The translations under genes and the position numbers were made by a program. The notes beneath the pieces were generated by a model. That model was not told the origin of the DNA, made no database searches, and worked only from the letters and a program-made list of their open reading frames with translations. A stretch of 58,225 nucleotides of DNA, taken from the IMG/VR virus record IMGVR_UViG_3300049811_000412, positions 1 to 58,225 of that record. The stretch is one strand, 5' to 3'. Of this stretch, positions 26,701-32,823 are shown piece after piece. This DNA comes from a virus. Each line of letters opens with the position of its first letter. Positions within the stretch are counted from its first letter, which is position 1.

Positions 26701-27020
26701 TTTTCTAGTTCAATAGCAAGCTTTCTGGCCTCACCAACCCCGATGATATATTGCTCGACAAACTTAGCCGCAATGATGGCCGCGCCGTCGGTGGTGTTCG
26801 ACATTTTGACGATGGCTTGCTCAATCGCCGTCACCATCGTGGCTTGGTTTTTGAATTGCTTCCCAAGCTCTGCAATTGCCGCCTCTGCCGCCTCAGTTTT
26901 GAGGGTGACCTTAATCTCGGCGGATTCTTTTTTGAGACGAGCCTGGAGCTTTTTTAGCTGAGCATCAAGGCTGGCTAGGTTTAGCTCAACGCCAAAGGAA
27001 ACTGACCCTACCTGGCTCAT
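17697..27020 (-). CDS. Tail tape measure protein, 3107 residues
   Basis: Residues about 100-1650 are an almost unbroken alpha-helical array of 33-residue repeats. Residues about 1685-2000 form a TP901-type tape-measure core (FLDFEQQTKQFAILAGAAGASAEEI.., ALTQFQASGSDALRF). Residues about 2020-2225 are very hydrophobic and Ala/Gly-rich, likely for membrane passage of DNA. The rest is Gln/Glu/Ala coiled coil. At the usual 0.15 nm per residue the tail would be roughly 470 nm, far beyond lambda-like tails. It is preceded by the tail chaperones and followed by the distal tail gene. Confidence 0.92.
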   Translation of the reverse strand: MSQVGSVSFGVELNLASLDAQLKKLQARLKKESAEIKVTLKTEAAEAAIAELGKQFKNQATMVTAIEQAIVKMSNTTDGAAIIAAKFVEQYIIGVGEARKLAIELEKAAREAQSLTNQAIALTFDKAKAESAGLAQELERARDAQALLNHTQDALSYKRVEQEAFALAEQLGQATNFLTQIIKVSQGLSYSQPQGEILAISTELGRASDAQSLLNQGAAALDYARATAEIRTAADSIDQAKNSQSVLNDQVVALNYGDKAASIEAIAQDVDRAVSSQAQLNDQVDGLDYQRKATDVEAIARDLERAKIEQSQLNDQAATLNYAAPGVQVEGIARDIASARSEQGQLNDQVNALNYADKTAQIAAAAQSLEQARNEQAQLNDAVAALNYAENTAQVAAFRQDLEQAKGDQLELNSQAQTLDYANANAQLGTVAQNLSQASESQAQLNTSSEGLNYGDVAAQLEGVTQSINQAVDLQAQLNASSEALNYGDVAAQIGAVAADLTQASAAQGEFNQQVNSLNYQQNLTDIQSATDGLERAQSAQAQLNDSANGLNYSDTIGQLDAVASNLEQAATSQGQLNDQAGSLNYLDTAGQIEAVASDLDKASIAQTALSNAAAALSYLEQVAQLQAAANDLERAAAAADDTAAKARELDFAQALADINQLANDNERAAAAIADTAQKAREIDFKEALTDLDRLAKESSQAAASAAAGASAAAQSLATALTDAVKQIGSMATKLTNVNTKVKALSEGISGLDLSKQIAAAAALVDPLLAAANAVETLVIQQKALNFAPTIAEVQDLSAKLQAAATVLREIIDGQGRLSLDGQAQSTASFAASLESSENAAQALLGTLSTINFEKPNASAEAFVAKLTQAQTSIQEFKGILATISFAAIAQDAKELGTALNTMATATGKLSTNQKGIKFKDVLSEAQTLDARFEAAGNSVTAISTKAEKLDFTKGIQQATDLAEALKSASTWMNFLIQNKAEVSFAGPVKESDGLATGLKNAQTAYAKLAESIKSFSLKTPLDQSKQLADSYKTIATRIDEMQRAVGRIKLDAQLSQSDSLYKAIEKVAGMFQWLAQNKTAFNLTEQITEAKALATSFKEARDAFKTIADKLASFKFKTQADESKTLADKLSTAADKSGTLATNAERITFEKALNDAGTLLERINASITAFRELKTEQQSLSFKDILQEARAIAPAFDAVKTSLGKNKEVTSALNIKPVTEQANTLKERLDAAAKKAEAIVTAVDRLNLTRQTGEALALADAIERGQVAARELTELQKQFTFKNATKEANALVKETEGIANYQAKLNQQAQELDYRKAAADAAQLAREAEQASKSAFAAAESARNLDFKKAAIEADKLAKDNERAANAAADIDQKARNISYEAALADIRTLSADLDAARKATADTDQKARNISYEKALADVKQLAADLDRASKATADAEQKARNLSYESAMSDIKQLAVDVGRAAKLTADAKEQAQNLSYEKALADIKQLSRELEAATKAEERRQKQADDISYRKQIDELKLITNELDRAAASQEKLKTQAELLELKRQFNESERMAKALERAQIQAEKLAQREEALSFKRQVKEAEDFAREFERAADAQARLQAQQAADKALLEGADLDPKQAQQLEAAVKKIQAENQRAAVTAAKLRQEYGLSEAEVKQVEKALAAANREQQKLADGADNFATAIAGGAIATGISKAFKFGANTFLDFEQQTKQFAILAGAAGASAEEIEAVTKESARLGAETAFTAAEVQQTAVEMSRAGVSASNIEQALKGVTLGAIATSTDMSVLGEVAAKALTQFQASGSDALRFVDVLGVTASNSATDVEGLGEALSYVGGQAKASNQSIETTSLLLGLLANAGIVGSRAGTNLGAVFDELKVASAELARGVENDATKAFQLLDVNIRNADGTLKDFSETLPQLRANFANLTVQQKETIEQQLFGERGGRAFTALMGASAEQVDQLNMAIAESQGFSQRAGEAMGQGLTGALDLLSSAAEGAASVMFGTFAPAAEAVARATAALLGGFQALPAPISGAISVLIGLTGVLGAVAAATAVWNIGMIQAVGTQIAETAAVVAGTAAKVANAAVTFANDQVTKFLTQSLVASVAARGASTAATGANTAALTGNTAATAANAGVMGKLGGLVGKVGNVAKAAWGGIATAVGAATAAFVAAGGGLAGVGAAFGALQTAAAGALGPVLAGVGSIAVVGGLAVGAVASVAAAFDTWRSINASTGRTNKGIKDIDKALAEVAVTSGEAKDGISELNNVPLNRVQRALDGIRDRIPGLPTAAEAAANRTARNFARISLKAGETEQAAIDLGAALKGGTEIPPGQVTATIQAIDTTIAGLEQQINLSEEDTKKRDAQIERLRNYRNGLTATTGTMGDANNATGELTEGTEDLGDSVEGLSKKLNSAKTALSETLGGIELTNLEAQATALEGQAAGNTTPENVNTKIAEADKKAIEDRTKANQEALDKLKNLDQSGATPEDVQATNDEILRLEQALAQDRIALANNTIETLKTKNAEQLEDFERTAQQAQEALNQGATTKITGILEQQLSGQIDPNEAARQTREVNQKLIKDTIEAKEKEIEGVRALERDKVITAEESADRISALQGEIADASQQSVQLQIEAQKDLQDEAQRATEESLNALQQSLTGKTATIAVSQASGEIDADEAARLTREANQQLTKDTIALKQQEVAAVQELERTKQISAKDAASRITALQTEINQAVIQGAQLQIEANEAAKQVALKAIDAELTGLQRLQQQKEAGFEREQTALQNQQRLIEANQGLIALQSSLEQTRLGTALAQAKAEGDARGQREITADLAESQIQAAEDELKAKIDSQRVTSRLARIEAQRAIQAAEIAAIEADIAVRRAKAEGATAEEVQGLEEISALRQEQIGYARDSAVITDQVLGIQEQQLGLQQQLTSEQIKQNQLTEAGNKLADARRGIISALAAESNTSVEDSLASLERIGDRLDTAQKAGLFQGVNIDDATRDVRRAVSSGDDAKLIELAQQNNPIINQLLEAVGRGDINQLVQADQNLTEAQTEFDLAKAVTDGNLAIVQRLDTLIQQGLGSRIENLTVQTPDPVADTSRIVNDVANAQTAGINV
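22300..26700 (-). repeat. 33-residue (99-base) repeats within the tape measure gene
   Basis: The period is 33 residues, for example QLNDQVDGLDYQ.. to QLNDQAATLNYA.., and KARNISYEAALADI to KARNISYEKALADV. Each unit has a Tyr at one fixed position and an A/L heptad-like core. Thirty-three is three 11-residue hendecads. Roughly 40 or more units are visible. Copies have diverged, so this is old duplication and not recent slippage. Confidence 0.8.
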
Positions 27021-27223
27021 AGTGATGCAAGCTCCATCTCATCTCGGTTAATTTGCCGCACCGCCCATTCAGGCAGCTTCCCTTGGTCGGCTAGGGAAAG
27101 CCAAAGCTTGGCCGTTTCGGGGGTCATGTAGTGGTTGAGCTCTTGCTTTCGCTTCACCACCGCCGCCCAGTTGAACCAGTCCCGCTTTGGCTTTTTCACC
27201 CCCTGGGCACTCAGGAGGGCCAC
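27017..27223 (-). CDS. Tail assembly chaperone, T-frame (probable -1 frameshift product)
   Basis: The listed 68 residues are the part after the first Met, but the frame is open upstream to beyond 27420 and reads as sensible protein (DWVSIYWQLQQYYPNHP.., ASYEEERLRRIDYDSRSL). That frame is -1 relative to the preceding gene, the arrangement of lambda G and GT. The T product is then a C-terminal extension made by frameshifting. No canonical slippery heptamer was found; GGGAAGGGAAG near 27410 is the best candidate area. Confidence 0.6.
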   Translation of the reverse strand: MALLSAQGVKKPKRDWFNWAAVVKRKQELNHYMTPETAKLWLSLADQGKLPEWAVRQINRDEMELASL

Positions 27224-27234
27224 CCCTAGATCGG

Positions 27235-27852
27235 CTAGGCTGCGACTGTCGTAGTCAATGCGTCGGAGTCGTTCTTCTTCGTAGCTCGCGATGGCTTGCC
27301 CAATGACGTGGACGGGGCATTGTCCAAAGGCTCGGCCTGTGAATCGAGGGTGGTTAGGGTAGTACTGCTGGAGTTGCCAGTAGATGCTGACCCAGTCGGT
27401 GGGTTCTTCCCTTCCCGCTGAAGCCGATACCCCTCTCGTTCTGCGGCGAGGGCCGTGCGGTCGTTTCCCAGGTTGCTACTGAACTCATCCATGAAGAACA
27501 TGAACACTTGGCTGATGAGAGCCGACGGGAACATTTTGCGAGGGGTGCCATAGCACATCACCTCGTCGAGGGAAGGCAGGCTCCCCTTTAGGGCCACCAG
27601 CTTATCGCCTTTCCACCCGGCAATGCCAAACCGCAACAGCAGCAGGGAGTACACCGCCTCGGTCATAGGGATGAGGGCAGTATTGGCAAGACCATACTGT
27701 TCGTTGTACCAAGCCAGATAGCGGGCCTCATCTACCGACACCGAGCCGAGAATGGGAATCTCAATCGCGATGCCTTCGACCTCAATGCGTTCGGTAATGG
27801 GCGCTTCGTTTTCTTCAGGCAGTTGCCAGGGGACGATAGGTAAACTGGGCAT
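27235..27852 (-). CDS. Tail assembly chaperone, G-frame
   Basis: 205 residues. The folded part (SVDEARYLAWYNEQYGLANTALIPMTEAVYSLLLLRFG..) is followed by a Ser/Thr-rich low-complexity tail (TGSASTGNSSSTTLTTLD), beneath which the -1 frame carries a better-looking protein. It lies just before the tape measure, the position of the G-type chaperone. Its start overlaps the previous gene by 38 bases. Confidence 0.6.
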   Translation of the reverse strand: MPSLPIVPWQLPEENEAPITERIEVEGIAIEIPILGSVSVDEARYLAWYNEQYGLANTALIPMTEAVYSLLLLRFGIAGWKGDKLVALKGSLPSLDEVMCYGTPRKMFPSALISQVFMFFMDEFSSNLGNDRTALAAEREGYRLQREGKNPPTGSASTGNSSSTTLTTLDSQAEPLDNAPSTSLGKPSRATKKNDSDALTTTVAA

Positions 27853-28060
27853 CGTAGTAAAGCTCCGTAATGTCGGTTGGGATGGTGATGGTTAGCTTCA
27901 ACCCATCGGGCTTTTTGGGTTCCATCACCGTTTGCTCGGTGCCTCTCAGGTCGAGGACTTTGTGGGCGGGGCATTGGAAGATCGCGGCATAGCAAACGTC
28001 GTTCACCAGTTCGCAATCCACCAACACCACCGACTCATTCACCAGGCAGGGAACGTCCAT
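27815..28060 (-). CDS. Hypothetical tail-region protein, 81 residues
   Basis: MDVPCLVNESVVLVDCELVNDVCYAAIFQC.. has four Cys in the first 30 residues and a beta-rich C-terminus. It lies between the tube protein and the chaperones. Function unknown; co-translation with the chaperone gene is suggested by the overlap. Confidence 0.5.
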   Translation of the reverse strand: MDVPCLVNESVVLVDCELVNDVCYAAIFQCPAHKVLDLRGTEQTVMEPKKPDGLKLTITIPTDITELYYDAQFTYRPLATA

Positions 28061-28064
28061 CTAC

Positions 28065-28790
28065 CTAGGGCGCAGGGGTCGGCTCAACGCGCCGGAATCC
28101 ACCGTCAACGGTGATAGAGGCCGAGTAGGTCTGTTTGTCGCCATTGGCCCCAGAACGGCTCATGTCCGTCACTTTGCCCACCAACCACTCAATGGGCGGC
28201 TCGCTGAAGGCGTTGGCATCGGGGTTGGATTGGATGTTGATCAGGGTCACATCCTGTTCGTTTTCCTTGGCATACAACAGAGTTCTCGCCCCAGAGTTGT
28301 AGTAGGTTTCGGCCATCGAGAACGACACCGATTGTTCCGATTCACCCCGGCTAGAGTCGGACGTACCGCCGTGGTCAAAACTGCTGAAGGTGTTGGTCGA
28401 AGTGGTGTCGGACGTGCTGTACTCCTGAGCCAGGAAAAGCGGTGTGGGGAACTCAGCAACGGCCCCAATGGGAATGTCCTCTAGGGCAATCCCGCTGAAG
28501 TTGGTTTGAGCCCCCGATGGTTCCAGGGTGGTGACTTTCACCTTGAAGGAACCCGTGGAATGGCGGAACAGCAGCTCTTGACCCACTTGCATCGGGATAG
28601 GCAGAGTAGCGCTGGTAATGGTGATGGACTGGGGTGCCGTGCCACCCGTAACCGCCGTGGTGGCAATCGTAAGGGCAACGGGCTTGGGGACGGTGATGGG
28701 AACGGTGGCGTTGGCGATCAGGGCCACATAGAGTTTCTGGTCGCGGGCTTCAGCCGCCGCCAGAGTGGAACCGAGGGGAGAGGCTGGCAT
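28065..28790 (-). CDS. Major tail (tube) protein
   Basis: 241 residues, beta-rich, with a long internal Ser/Thr loop (EYSTSDTTSTNTFSSFDHGG). The end reads MSRSGANGDKQTYSASITVDGGF, similar in style to siphovirus tube proteins. It sits between tail terminator and chaperone genes, the canonical place. The assignment is positional with supporting composition. Confidence 0.65.
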   Translation of the reverse strand: MPASPLGSTLAAAEARDQKLYVALIANATVPITVPKPVALTIATTAVTGGTAPQSITITSATLPIPMQVGQELLFRHSTGSFKVKVTTLEPSGAQTNFSGIALEDIPIGAVAEFPTPLFLAQEYSTSDTTSTNTFSSFDHGGTSDSSRGESEQSVSFSMAETYYNSGARTLLYAKENEQDVTLINIQSNPDANAFSEPPIEWLVGKVTDMSRSGANGDKQTYSASITVDGGFRRVEPTPAP

Positions 28791-28802
28791 GGGGATAGGC
28801 TC

Positions 28803-29225
28803 CTAGTTGGGGGATTGATAGGCGAACACAAACACCTGTGACTCAAGGTTTTGCAGGCGCACATCTCGGACTAACCGAGGCGATACGCTGCTCACTCTCA
28901 CAGGGATATTCCGCAGGGCTTTGAGAACGACTCTCTCCACACTGCGAAGGCTGGCGGTTACGTCCCACTGGTAGAGGTTCAGCGTCGCAGTTCGGATGGT
29001 GGCAAATTCACCGCCGAACAATTCCTGGTACTCCGTGGACGTATCCAAACTTAGGACAGCTTCAATGCCCGTCACCCGTGGTTGTTCGGGCCGATTATCA
29101 ACACCTTCCGTCACCCAAAATGCAGGGCTAGTGGCACCATTGCTGTAGGTGTAGGTGCCGATCACATCGGTGAGGGCCGTAGCAATGTCGGTGCGAATTT
29201 TGGTGTAGGTGAGGAAGCTAGACAC
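28803..29225 (-). CDS. Tail terminator/completion protein
   Basis: 140 residues: MSSFLTYTKIRTDIATALTDVIGTY.. with a helix-then-beta pattern and SVERVVLKALRNIPV, as in small tail-completion proteins. It overlaps the gp10-like gene by eight bases and precedes the tube gene. Confidence 0.55.
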   Translation of the reverse strand: MSSFLTYTKIRTDIATALTDVIGTYTYSNGATSPAFWVTEGVDNRPEQPRVTGIEAVLSLDTSTEYQELFGGEFATIRTATLNLYQWDVTASLRSVERVVLKALRNIPVRVSSVSPRLVRDVRLQNLESQVFVFAYQSPN

Positions 29226-29613
29226 GACGCCTTACCTCCGCTTCAAACTGTTTTGCCAAACCATCTAGGGCAGGGCCGATCCAATCCCGCCCCGGCATTT
29301 CAGAACCGCTTAGGGTGCGGTAGCCGTAGTAGATGTAGGCGGCATACTGGGCATCCCACACAAACCGGAACATTGTTGGCCCCAACCGCTCTGTGCGCTG
29401 GCTGCGCTTGAACTCACCCGTATCGACAATGTTGCGAGGGCTGCTGACAACGCTGCCATTCTGGCGCTGGGTGGTGTTGGGCCAGTCGTAGATTTTGGCT
29501 TCAATCAGCTCTTGAAAAGCATTGGCCAAATCTGCCACCACGGCCTCAAGACTGGCGATCAGAATTTGCTCAATCGCCTTGCGGGTTGCCTGTGGGTTAA
29601 CGATAGTTGCCAT
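29218..29613 (-). CDS. HK97 gp10-like head-tail/tail-completion protein
   Basis: 131 residues. The central block VDTGEFKRSQRTERLGPTMFRFVWDAQYAAYIYYGYRTLSG..PGRDWIGPALDG matches the gp10 pattern: a loop ending in tGxLrxs, then A.yaxyvexGt and arpf. It starts just upstream of a plus-strand cargo gene. Confidence 0.65.
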   Translation of the reverse strand: MATIVNPQATRKAIEQILIASLEAVVADLANAFQELIEAKIYDWPNTTQRQNGSVVSSPRNIVDTGEFKRSQRTERLGPTMFRFVWDAQYAAYIYYGYRTLSGSEMPGRDWIGPALDGLAKQFEAEVRRRV

Positions 29614-29703
29614 GGATTAATCATGGCGGTGGCCACATCTTTCAATGGGCAACTTCCACGATTAGGGGGATAATTGAAACGATGTCTCCCCCAATGGCGG
29701 CGC

Positions 29704-30021
29704 ATGGTTCACGACTTTCGCGGCAAGTTTGCCAAGCCCGTCTGGGAACATCTCAAAGAATTACAAAACCTGTGGGGTTATCGTTACCCAGGGCAAACCC
29801 TAGAACACCTCATTGTTGAGGCCCATCAAAAGTATTTGGCCCCCAGCAGTTGGGACAGCGACGTTCACCGGGCCGTGGCCGTGCTGCGCCGCCTGAAGCC
29901 CACCATGCTACTCACCCCTGCCGACATTGTAGAGGTGAGGGTATCGGCCACCGCCGTCAAAATTCAGGTGAGGCTAGAGGCCGATCTGTTTGTGGTGTCG
30001 CGGAAGGAATGGGATGCGTGA
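29704..30021 (+). CDS. Hypothetical plus-strand cargo gene (moron) A
   Basis: 105 residues from ATG 29704 (MVHDFRGKFAKPVWEHLKELQNLWGYRYPGQTLEHLIVEAHQKY..); a TTG at 29674 is the upstream limit. It lies against the direction of the surrounding late operon and is followed by a second gene whose ATG overlaps its stop. It could be a phage fitness or defence gene. No family recognised. Confidence 0.5.
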   Translation: MVHDFRGKFAKPVWEHLKELQNLWGYRYPGQTLEHLIVEAHQKYLAPSSWDSDVHRAVAVLRRLKPTMLLTPADIVEVRVSATAVKIQVRLEADLFVVSRKEWDA

Positions 30022-30620
30022 TGACAAATGCACTGGCTAATTCATTTTCAGTCACAAGCGTTTGGGGTGAACAAGTCTCAAAGCTGGCAACAGCGGATGA
30101 TGGTGATTATCGTCTTTTGATCTTGGCCTATATGGCAAAGGTCTATCGCCAATGGTTGCCGGGGCTAAAGATGCCTCGTTTAACAAAAGCCAGAAATGCG
30201 AAACTCAAAGCAGCGGCTCTGGTAGCCCACGAGTTTCTAGCCCTGCTCGATCTGATCCAGCAGGTTTGCCCCCATCACCTCCGAGGGCGGCACCAAGCAG
30301 AATGGCTGGGCGATGCCTTGATGGAGTGGGAAATCCTCGGAAACATGTACTGGCCTGACTTGCCTGATACCTTTAGCTACTTTGAGGCATTGCAAAATAT
30401 GGCCAGAGAAAATCACAGCTTAACAAGCCTCTCTCAAAATCCTTTTGCCAAGCCCACGTCCAAAATGGTCTTTGATGTAGCACTAGCAGCCGTAGCAACT
30501 GGCAGACGAGATTGTTTCACCTCTCAACTTCAATCTTTTGTGAAAGCTCGCCAATCGCTTATCAAATCTTTATCTGACAAGCCTATCCCCAGACTAACTT
30601 CCGCACGTTGCGAAACCTAA
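30021..30620 (+). CDS. Hypothetical plus-strand cargo gene (moron) B
   Basis: 199 residues, all-helical in appearance: MTNALANSFSVTSVWGEQVSKLATADDGDYRLLILAYMAKVYRQW.. It overlaps gene A by one base and converges on the late gene ending at 30617. The codon choice in the second half is less GC-rich than the neighbours, suggesting separate acquisition. Function unknown. Confidence 0.55.
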   Translation: MTNALANSFSVTSVWGEQVSKLATADDGDYRLLILAYMAKVYRQWLPGLKMPRLTKARNAKLKAAALVAHEFLALLDLIQQVCPHHLRGRHQAEWLGDALMEWEILGNMYWPDLPDTFSYFEALQNMARENHSLTSLSQNPFAKPTSKMVFDVALAAVATGRRDCFTSQLQSFVKARQSLIKSLSDKPIPRLTSARCET

Positions 30621-31042
30621 CCCACCGACAACAACCCCAATACACTCTGCCCCACACTGGCCAATAGCCCCGCCCCCACAACATGGGGATTAGGCTCTGG
30701 CACCATCAACGCAATGCGGGCAGGACGGCCCCCGTAGGTCAACGTTGCCTCAGTCAGCGCCGCCCGTGGTAGCCCAGCCGGAAACGCACCATCGGCAGTA
30801 GCGGCCCTGACCTTCACCGGAATGCCCACGGCTTTGGTGCCCAGACTGGCTTGCACCTGGGCCAAGCTGGCAGGCGATAGCGGCGTGATAATTGCCTCCA
30901 TCGTCACCAGGGCGCTACCAGGGATGACATTGCCGAGGGGGTCGGTGGTTGTGCCCCCGCTGGCCACGGTAAAGGTGAGGGTCACAGGGGCGGCGTTGAG
31001 CGGGTTCAGCACCATGGTGTTCGGCGGGTAAGGATACCCCAA
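30617..31042 (-). CDS. Head-tail connector region protein (hypothetical)
   Basis: 141 residues, Ala/Pro/Val-rich and probably beta. It begins MGYPYPPNTMVLNPLNAAPVTLTFTVASGG. It lies between capsid-side and tail-side genes, where head-tail adaptors are found. Plus-strand genes lie on both sides, so it may need its own promoter or a long transcript. Confidence 0.5.
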   Translation of the reverse strand: MGYPYPPNTMVLNPLNAAPVTLTFTVASGGTTTDPLGNVIPGSALVTMEAIITPLSPASLAQVQASLGTKAVGIPVKVRAATADGAFPAGLPRAALTEATLTYGGRPARIALMVPEPNPHVVGAGLLASVGQSVLGLLSVG

Positions 31043-31097
31043 GCCTAGCAGGTTAGTCCTGTGCCAGTAGCCTAGGCCACTTTGTTACTTTAATCTG

Positions 31098-31127
31098 TTG
31101 ACAGTTGCTTTAATCTGTTGGTATATT
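31098..31127 (+). promoter_or_regulatory. Sigma-70-type promoter
   Basis: TTGACA (31098-31103), an 18-base spacer and TATATT (31122-31127). Transcription would begin near 31134 and immediately enter a leader motif copy. It drives the 31155-31938 plus-strand genes. Confidence 0.7.
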
Positions 31128-31136
31128 GGGTACATA

Positions 31137-31149
31137 CCAACAGAGGACA
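31137..31149 (+). promoter_or_regulatory. Leader motif copy (31155 gene)
   Basis: CCAACAGAGGACA, 5 bases before ATG 31155, directly downstream of the predicted transcription start. Confidence 0.5.
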
Positions 31150-31154
31150 GACAC

Positions 31155-31349
31155 ATGACCACCGACCTAGCCCAAATGTTTGAACTGCCCGCCGACTACA
31201 CCGCTCCCAAATCCTGTATTGACTGCCAGAACTGGGGCGCGTGTCTGTTTGACCAAAACACTGACCCCAAGGTTGCCGCATTCACCGCCGACCCTGCCAA
31301 CCACGGCGATGCCGATATGAGCCGTTGCCCTGGGTTCACCCAAGCCTAA
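31155..31349 (+). CDS. Small Cys-rich protein
   Basis: 64 residues from ATG 31155, chosen because the promoter and leader motif lie just upstream. CIDCQNWGAC and a distant Cys near the end (SRCPGF) could hold zinc or an iron-sulfur centre. A 59-residue protein at 49068 has a similar CGTC..C..C pattern. It is the first gene of a plus-strand cargo group. Confidence 0.55.
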   Translation: MTTDLAQMFELPADYTAPKSCIDCQNWGACLFDQNTDPKVAAFTADPANHGDADMSRCPGFTQA

Positions 31350-31457
31350 CTCCCCCCCGTTCCTTTACCGCCCTGGCAACCGCTGGGGCTTTTGCCATGT
31401 CTACCCCACCCTGCCCCCACTGTGGGGCGATACCCAACGTTCACTGAGACTTTTGCC

Positions 31458-31604
31458 ATGCACCCACTTTATGAAATTCGCAAATACGAGCCAGAGGTTA
31501 AGGACGGGCTGTTCCCCCGCCCTGAGCGATGGCGATACATGAATTGCTATCAGTTCAGTCCTGACGACAGGCGCGGCAAACCCCTGACAATTCAAAAAGG
31601 GTAA
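31458..31604 (+). CDS. Short hypothetical protein
   Basis: 48 residues: MHPLYEIRKYEPEVKDGLFP.. ending RRGKPLTIQKG. It is preceded by a tiny possible ORF with a CPHCG motif and followed four bases later by the zinc-ribbon gene. The frame is open further upstream from a TTG. Function unknown; membership of the group is supported by tight spacing. Confidence 0.4.
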   Translation: MHPLYEIRKYEPEVKDGLFPRPERWRYMNCYQFSPDDRRGKPLTIQKG

Positions 31605-31608
31605 AGCC

Positions 31609-31938
31609 ATGATCGCTGATGTTGCCAGCGACAGCATGGTTCCGGCTGAAATAATCGGCCTCATTGACAAGGATCGCGAAATGGAGGCAGATCGGTTTGA
31701 ACTTATTACAGATGGGCCGTTGAACCTTGCTATTCCGTATTGCCCCCACTGTGACAGCGGCGATGTCCAACGCTACGGCACCACCACTGCCGGAAGCGTT
31801 CGCTATCGCTGCAAATCTTGCAAGCACACATTTACTCCCAATGCAGCTAAACGCGGAAGGCCCATGATTGGAGATCGCCCTCTAACTCCGACTGAAAAAA
31901 TGCAGCGGCAACGAGCCAAAAAGAAACCCGCTGGTTAG
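31609..31938 (+). CDS. InsA-like zinc-ribbon DNA-binding protein
   Basis: 109 residues. The centre (about residues 44-76) reads CPHCDSGDVQRYG..GSVRYRCKSCKHTFT, the N-terminal zinc ribbon of IS1-type InsA and related DNA-binding proteins. The C-terminus is basic (KMQRQRAKKK). There is no transposase catalytic domain here, so it is more likely a regulator. It is the last gene of the plus-strand group. Confidence 0.6.
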   Translation: MIADVASDSMVPAEIIGLIDKDREMEADRFELITDGPLNLAIPYCPHCDSGDVQRYGTTTAGSVRYRCKSCKHTFTPNAAKRGRPMIGDRPLTPTEKMQRQRAKKKPAG

Positions 31939-31981
31939 GCGGGCTGTGGGCAGTTAGGAGATTACGCTTCACCGTTTTATT

Positions 31982-32347
31982 CTAGCCAGCGCCCCAACTT
32001 TCAACCGCATCAGGGTCTACCTTGAAGCGCCCAATCAGCAACTCAGGGCAACGCTCCCATACATCGGCTAGGGATTCATAGCCCCCCTCTGGGCGTCGCT
32101 CGATGATGATCCTGGCGGCGGCTTGACCCACCGTTGGGATAATGGCCATGTCGCGGGCTACGTCAGTGCCATTGATGAGCGCAAGGGCATTGGTGATGTG
32201 GTCGGGCTTGGTGGGTAGGGTGTCGTCATCGTCCGTCCCCGGAGATGGCCCAGGCGGGGTTTCAGACCAGCCTAGGGCGATCCAGTTGGTGGCGTCGATG
32301 TCATGGAGTAAAGGGGAGATTTTACCTCCCCTGTAAAGGTGTTTCAT
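31982..32347 (-). CDS. Helix-hairpin-helix protein of the head operon
   Basis: 121 residues. The C-terminal half (MAIIPTVGQAAARIIIERRPEGGYESLADVWERC) is a ComEA-like helix-hairpin-helix repeat that typically contacts DNA non-specifically. The N-terminus is Pro/Asp-rich. It lies downstream of capsid genes. An HHH domain is uncommon in a connector, so a role in DNA retention is possible but speculative. Confidence 0.55.
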   Translation of the reverse strand: MKHLYRGGKISPLLHDIDATNWIALGWSETPPGPSPGTDDDDTLPTKPDHITNALALINGTDVARDMAIIPTVGQAAARIIIERRPEGGYESLADVWERCPELLIGRFKVDPDAVESWGAG

Positions 32348-32361
32348 GGGGGTTCCTGGGG

Positions 32362-32778
32362 CTAGGCAGGCACGATGTAAGCGCCATAGGTCAGGTTGCC
32401 AATGGTGCCGCCCTTGGTCGCTGTCACGCGAATGAAGGCAGCATCAGCGTCCTTGTAGGTGGCCAGTAGGCCAGAGATCGGCAACTCAATCTGGGACTTA
32501 GCGGCGGTCAATTCCCCGGTGCTAACGATGGGGGTGTAGGTGCCGCCCACCACATCAGAAACCTCAACGGTGATTGTCCAGAAGTTGGTGCCAGCCGTCA
32601 GGGTGCCCGTGATGGCGGCGTGGTCAATGATGACCTTGGCCAGATCGAAATCACGAACGGCAAATTCAACCCCGGTAGATGAACCCGTGGCAGATAGGGC
32701 AGCAGCCCCATAGTCTCGCAGTTCTAGGGCTTTATCAAAGGGATAGGCCCGACGGTCGGCCATATTAGGCAGTGGCAT
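32362..32778 (-). CDS. Probable head decoration/stabilisation protein
   Basis: 138 residues, beta-type, with AITGTLTAGTNFWTITVEVSDVVGGTYTPIVSTGEL. It is encoded 45 bases after the major capsid gene. Small beta proteins at this place are often capsid decoration proteins. The assignment is positional. Confidence 0.5.
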   Translation of the reverse strand: MPLPNMADRRAYPFDKALELRDYGAAALSATGSSTGVEFAVRDFDLAKVIIDHAAITGTLTAGTNFWTITVEVSDVVGGTYTPIVSTGELTAAKSQIELPISGLLATYKDADAAFIRVTATKGGTIGNLTYGAYIVPA

Positions 32779-32823
32779 AATGTTGCTCTCAATGAAGGGT
32801 TAGTCGGTCGTCAGCAGGGAGGG

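Noticed and set aside
31609-31938. An IS1-type transposase gene
   Set aside because: Only the InsA-like zinc ribbon is present; there is no DDE catalytic part and no terminal repeats.
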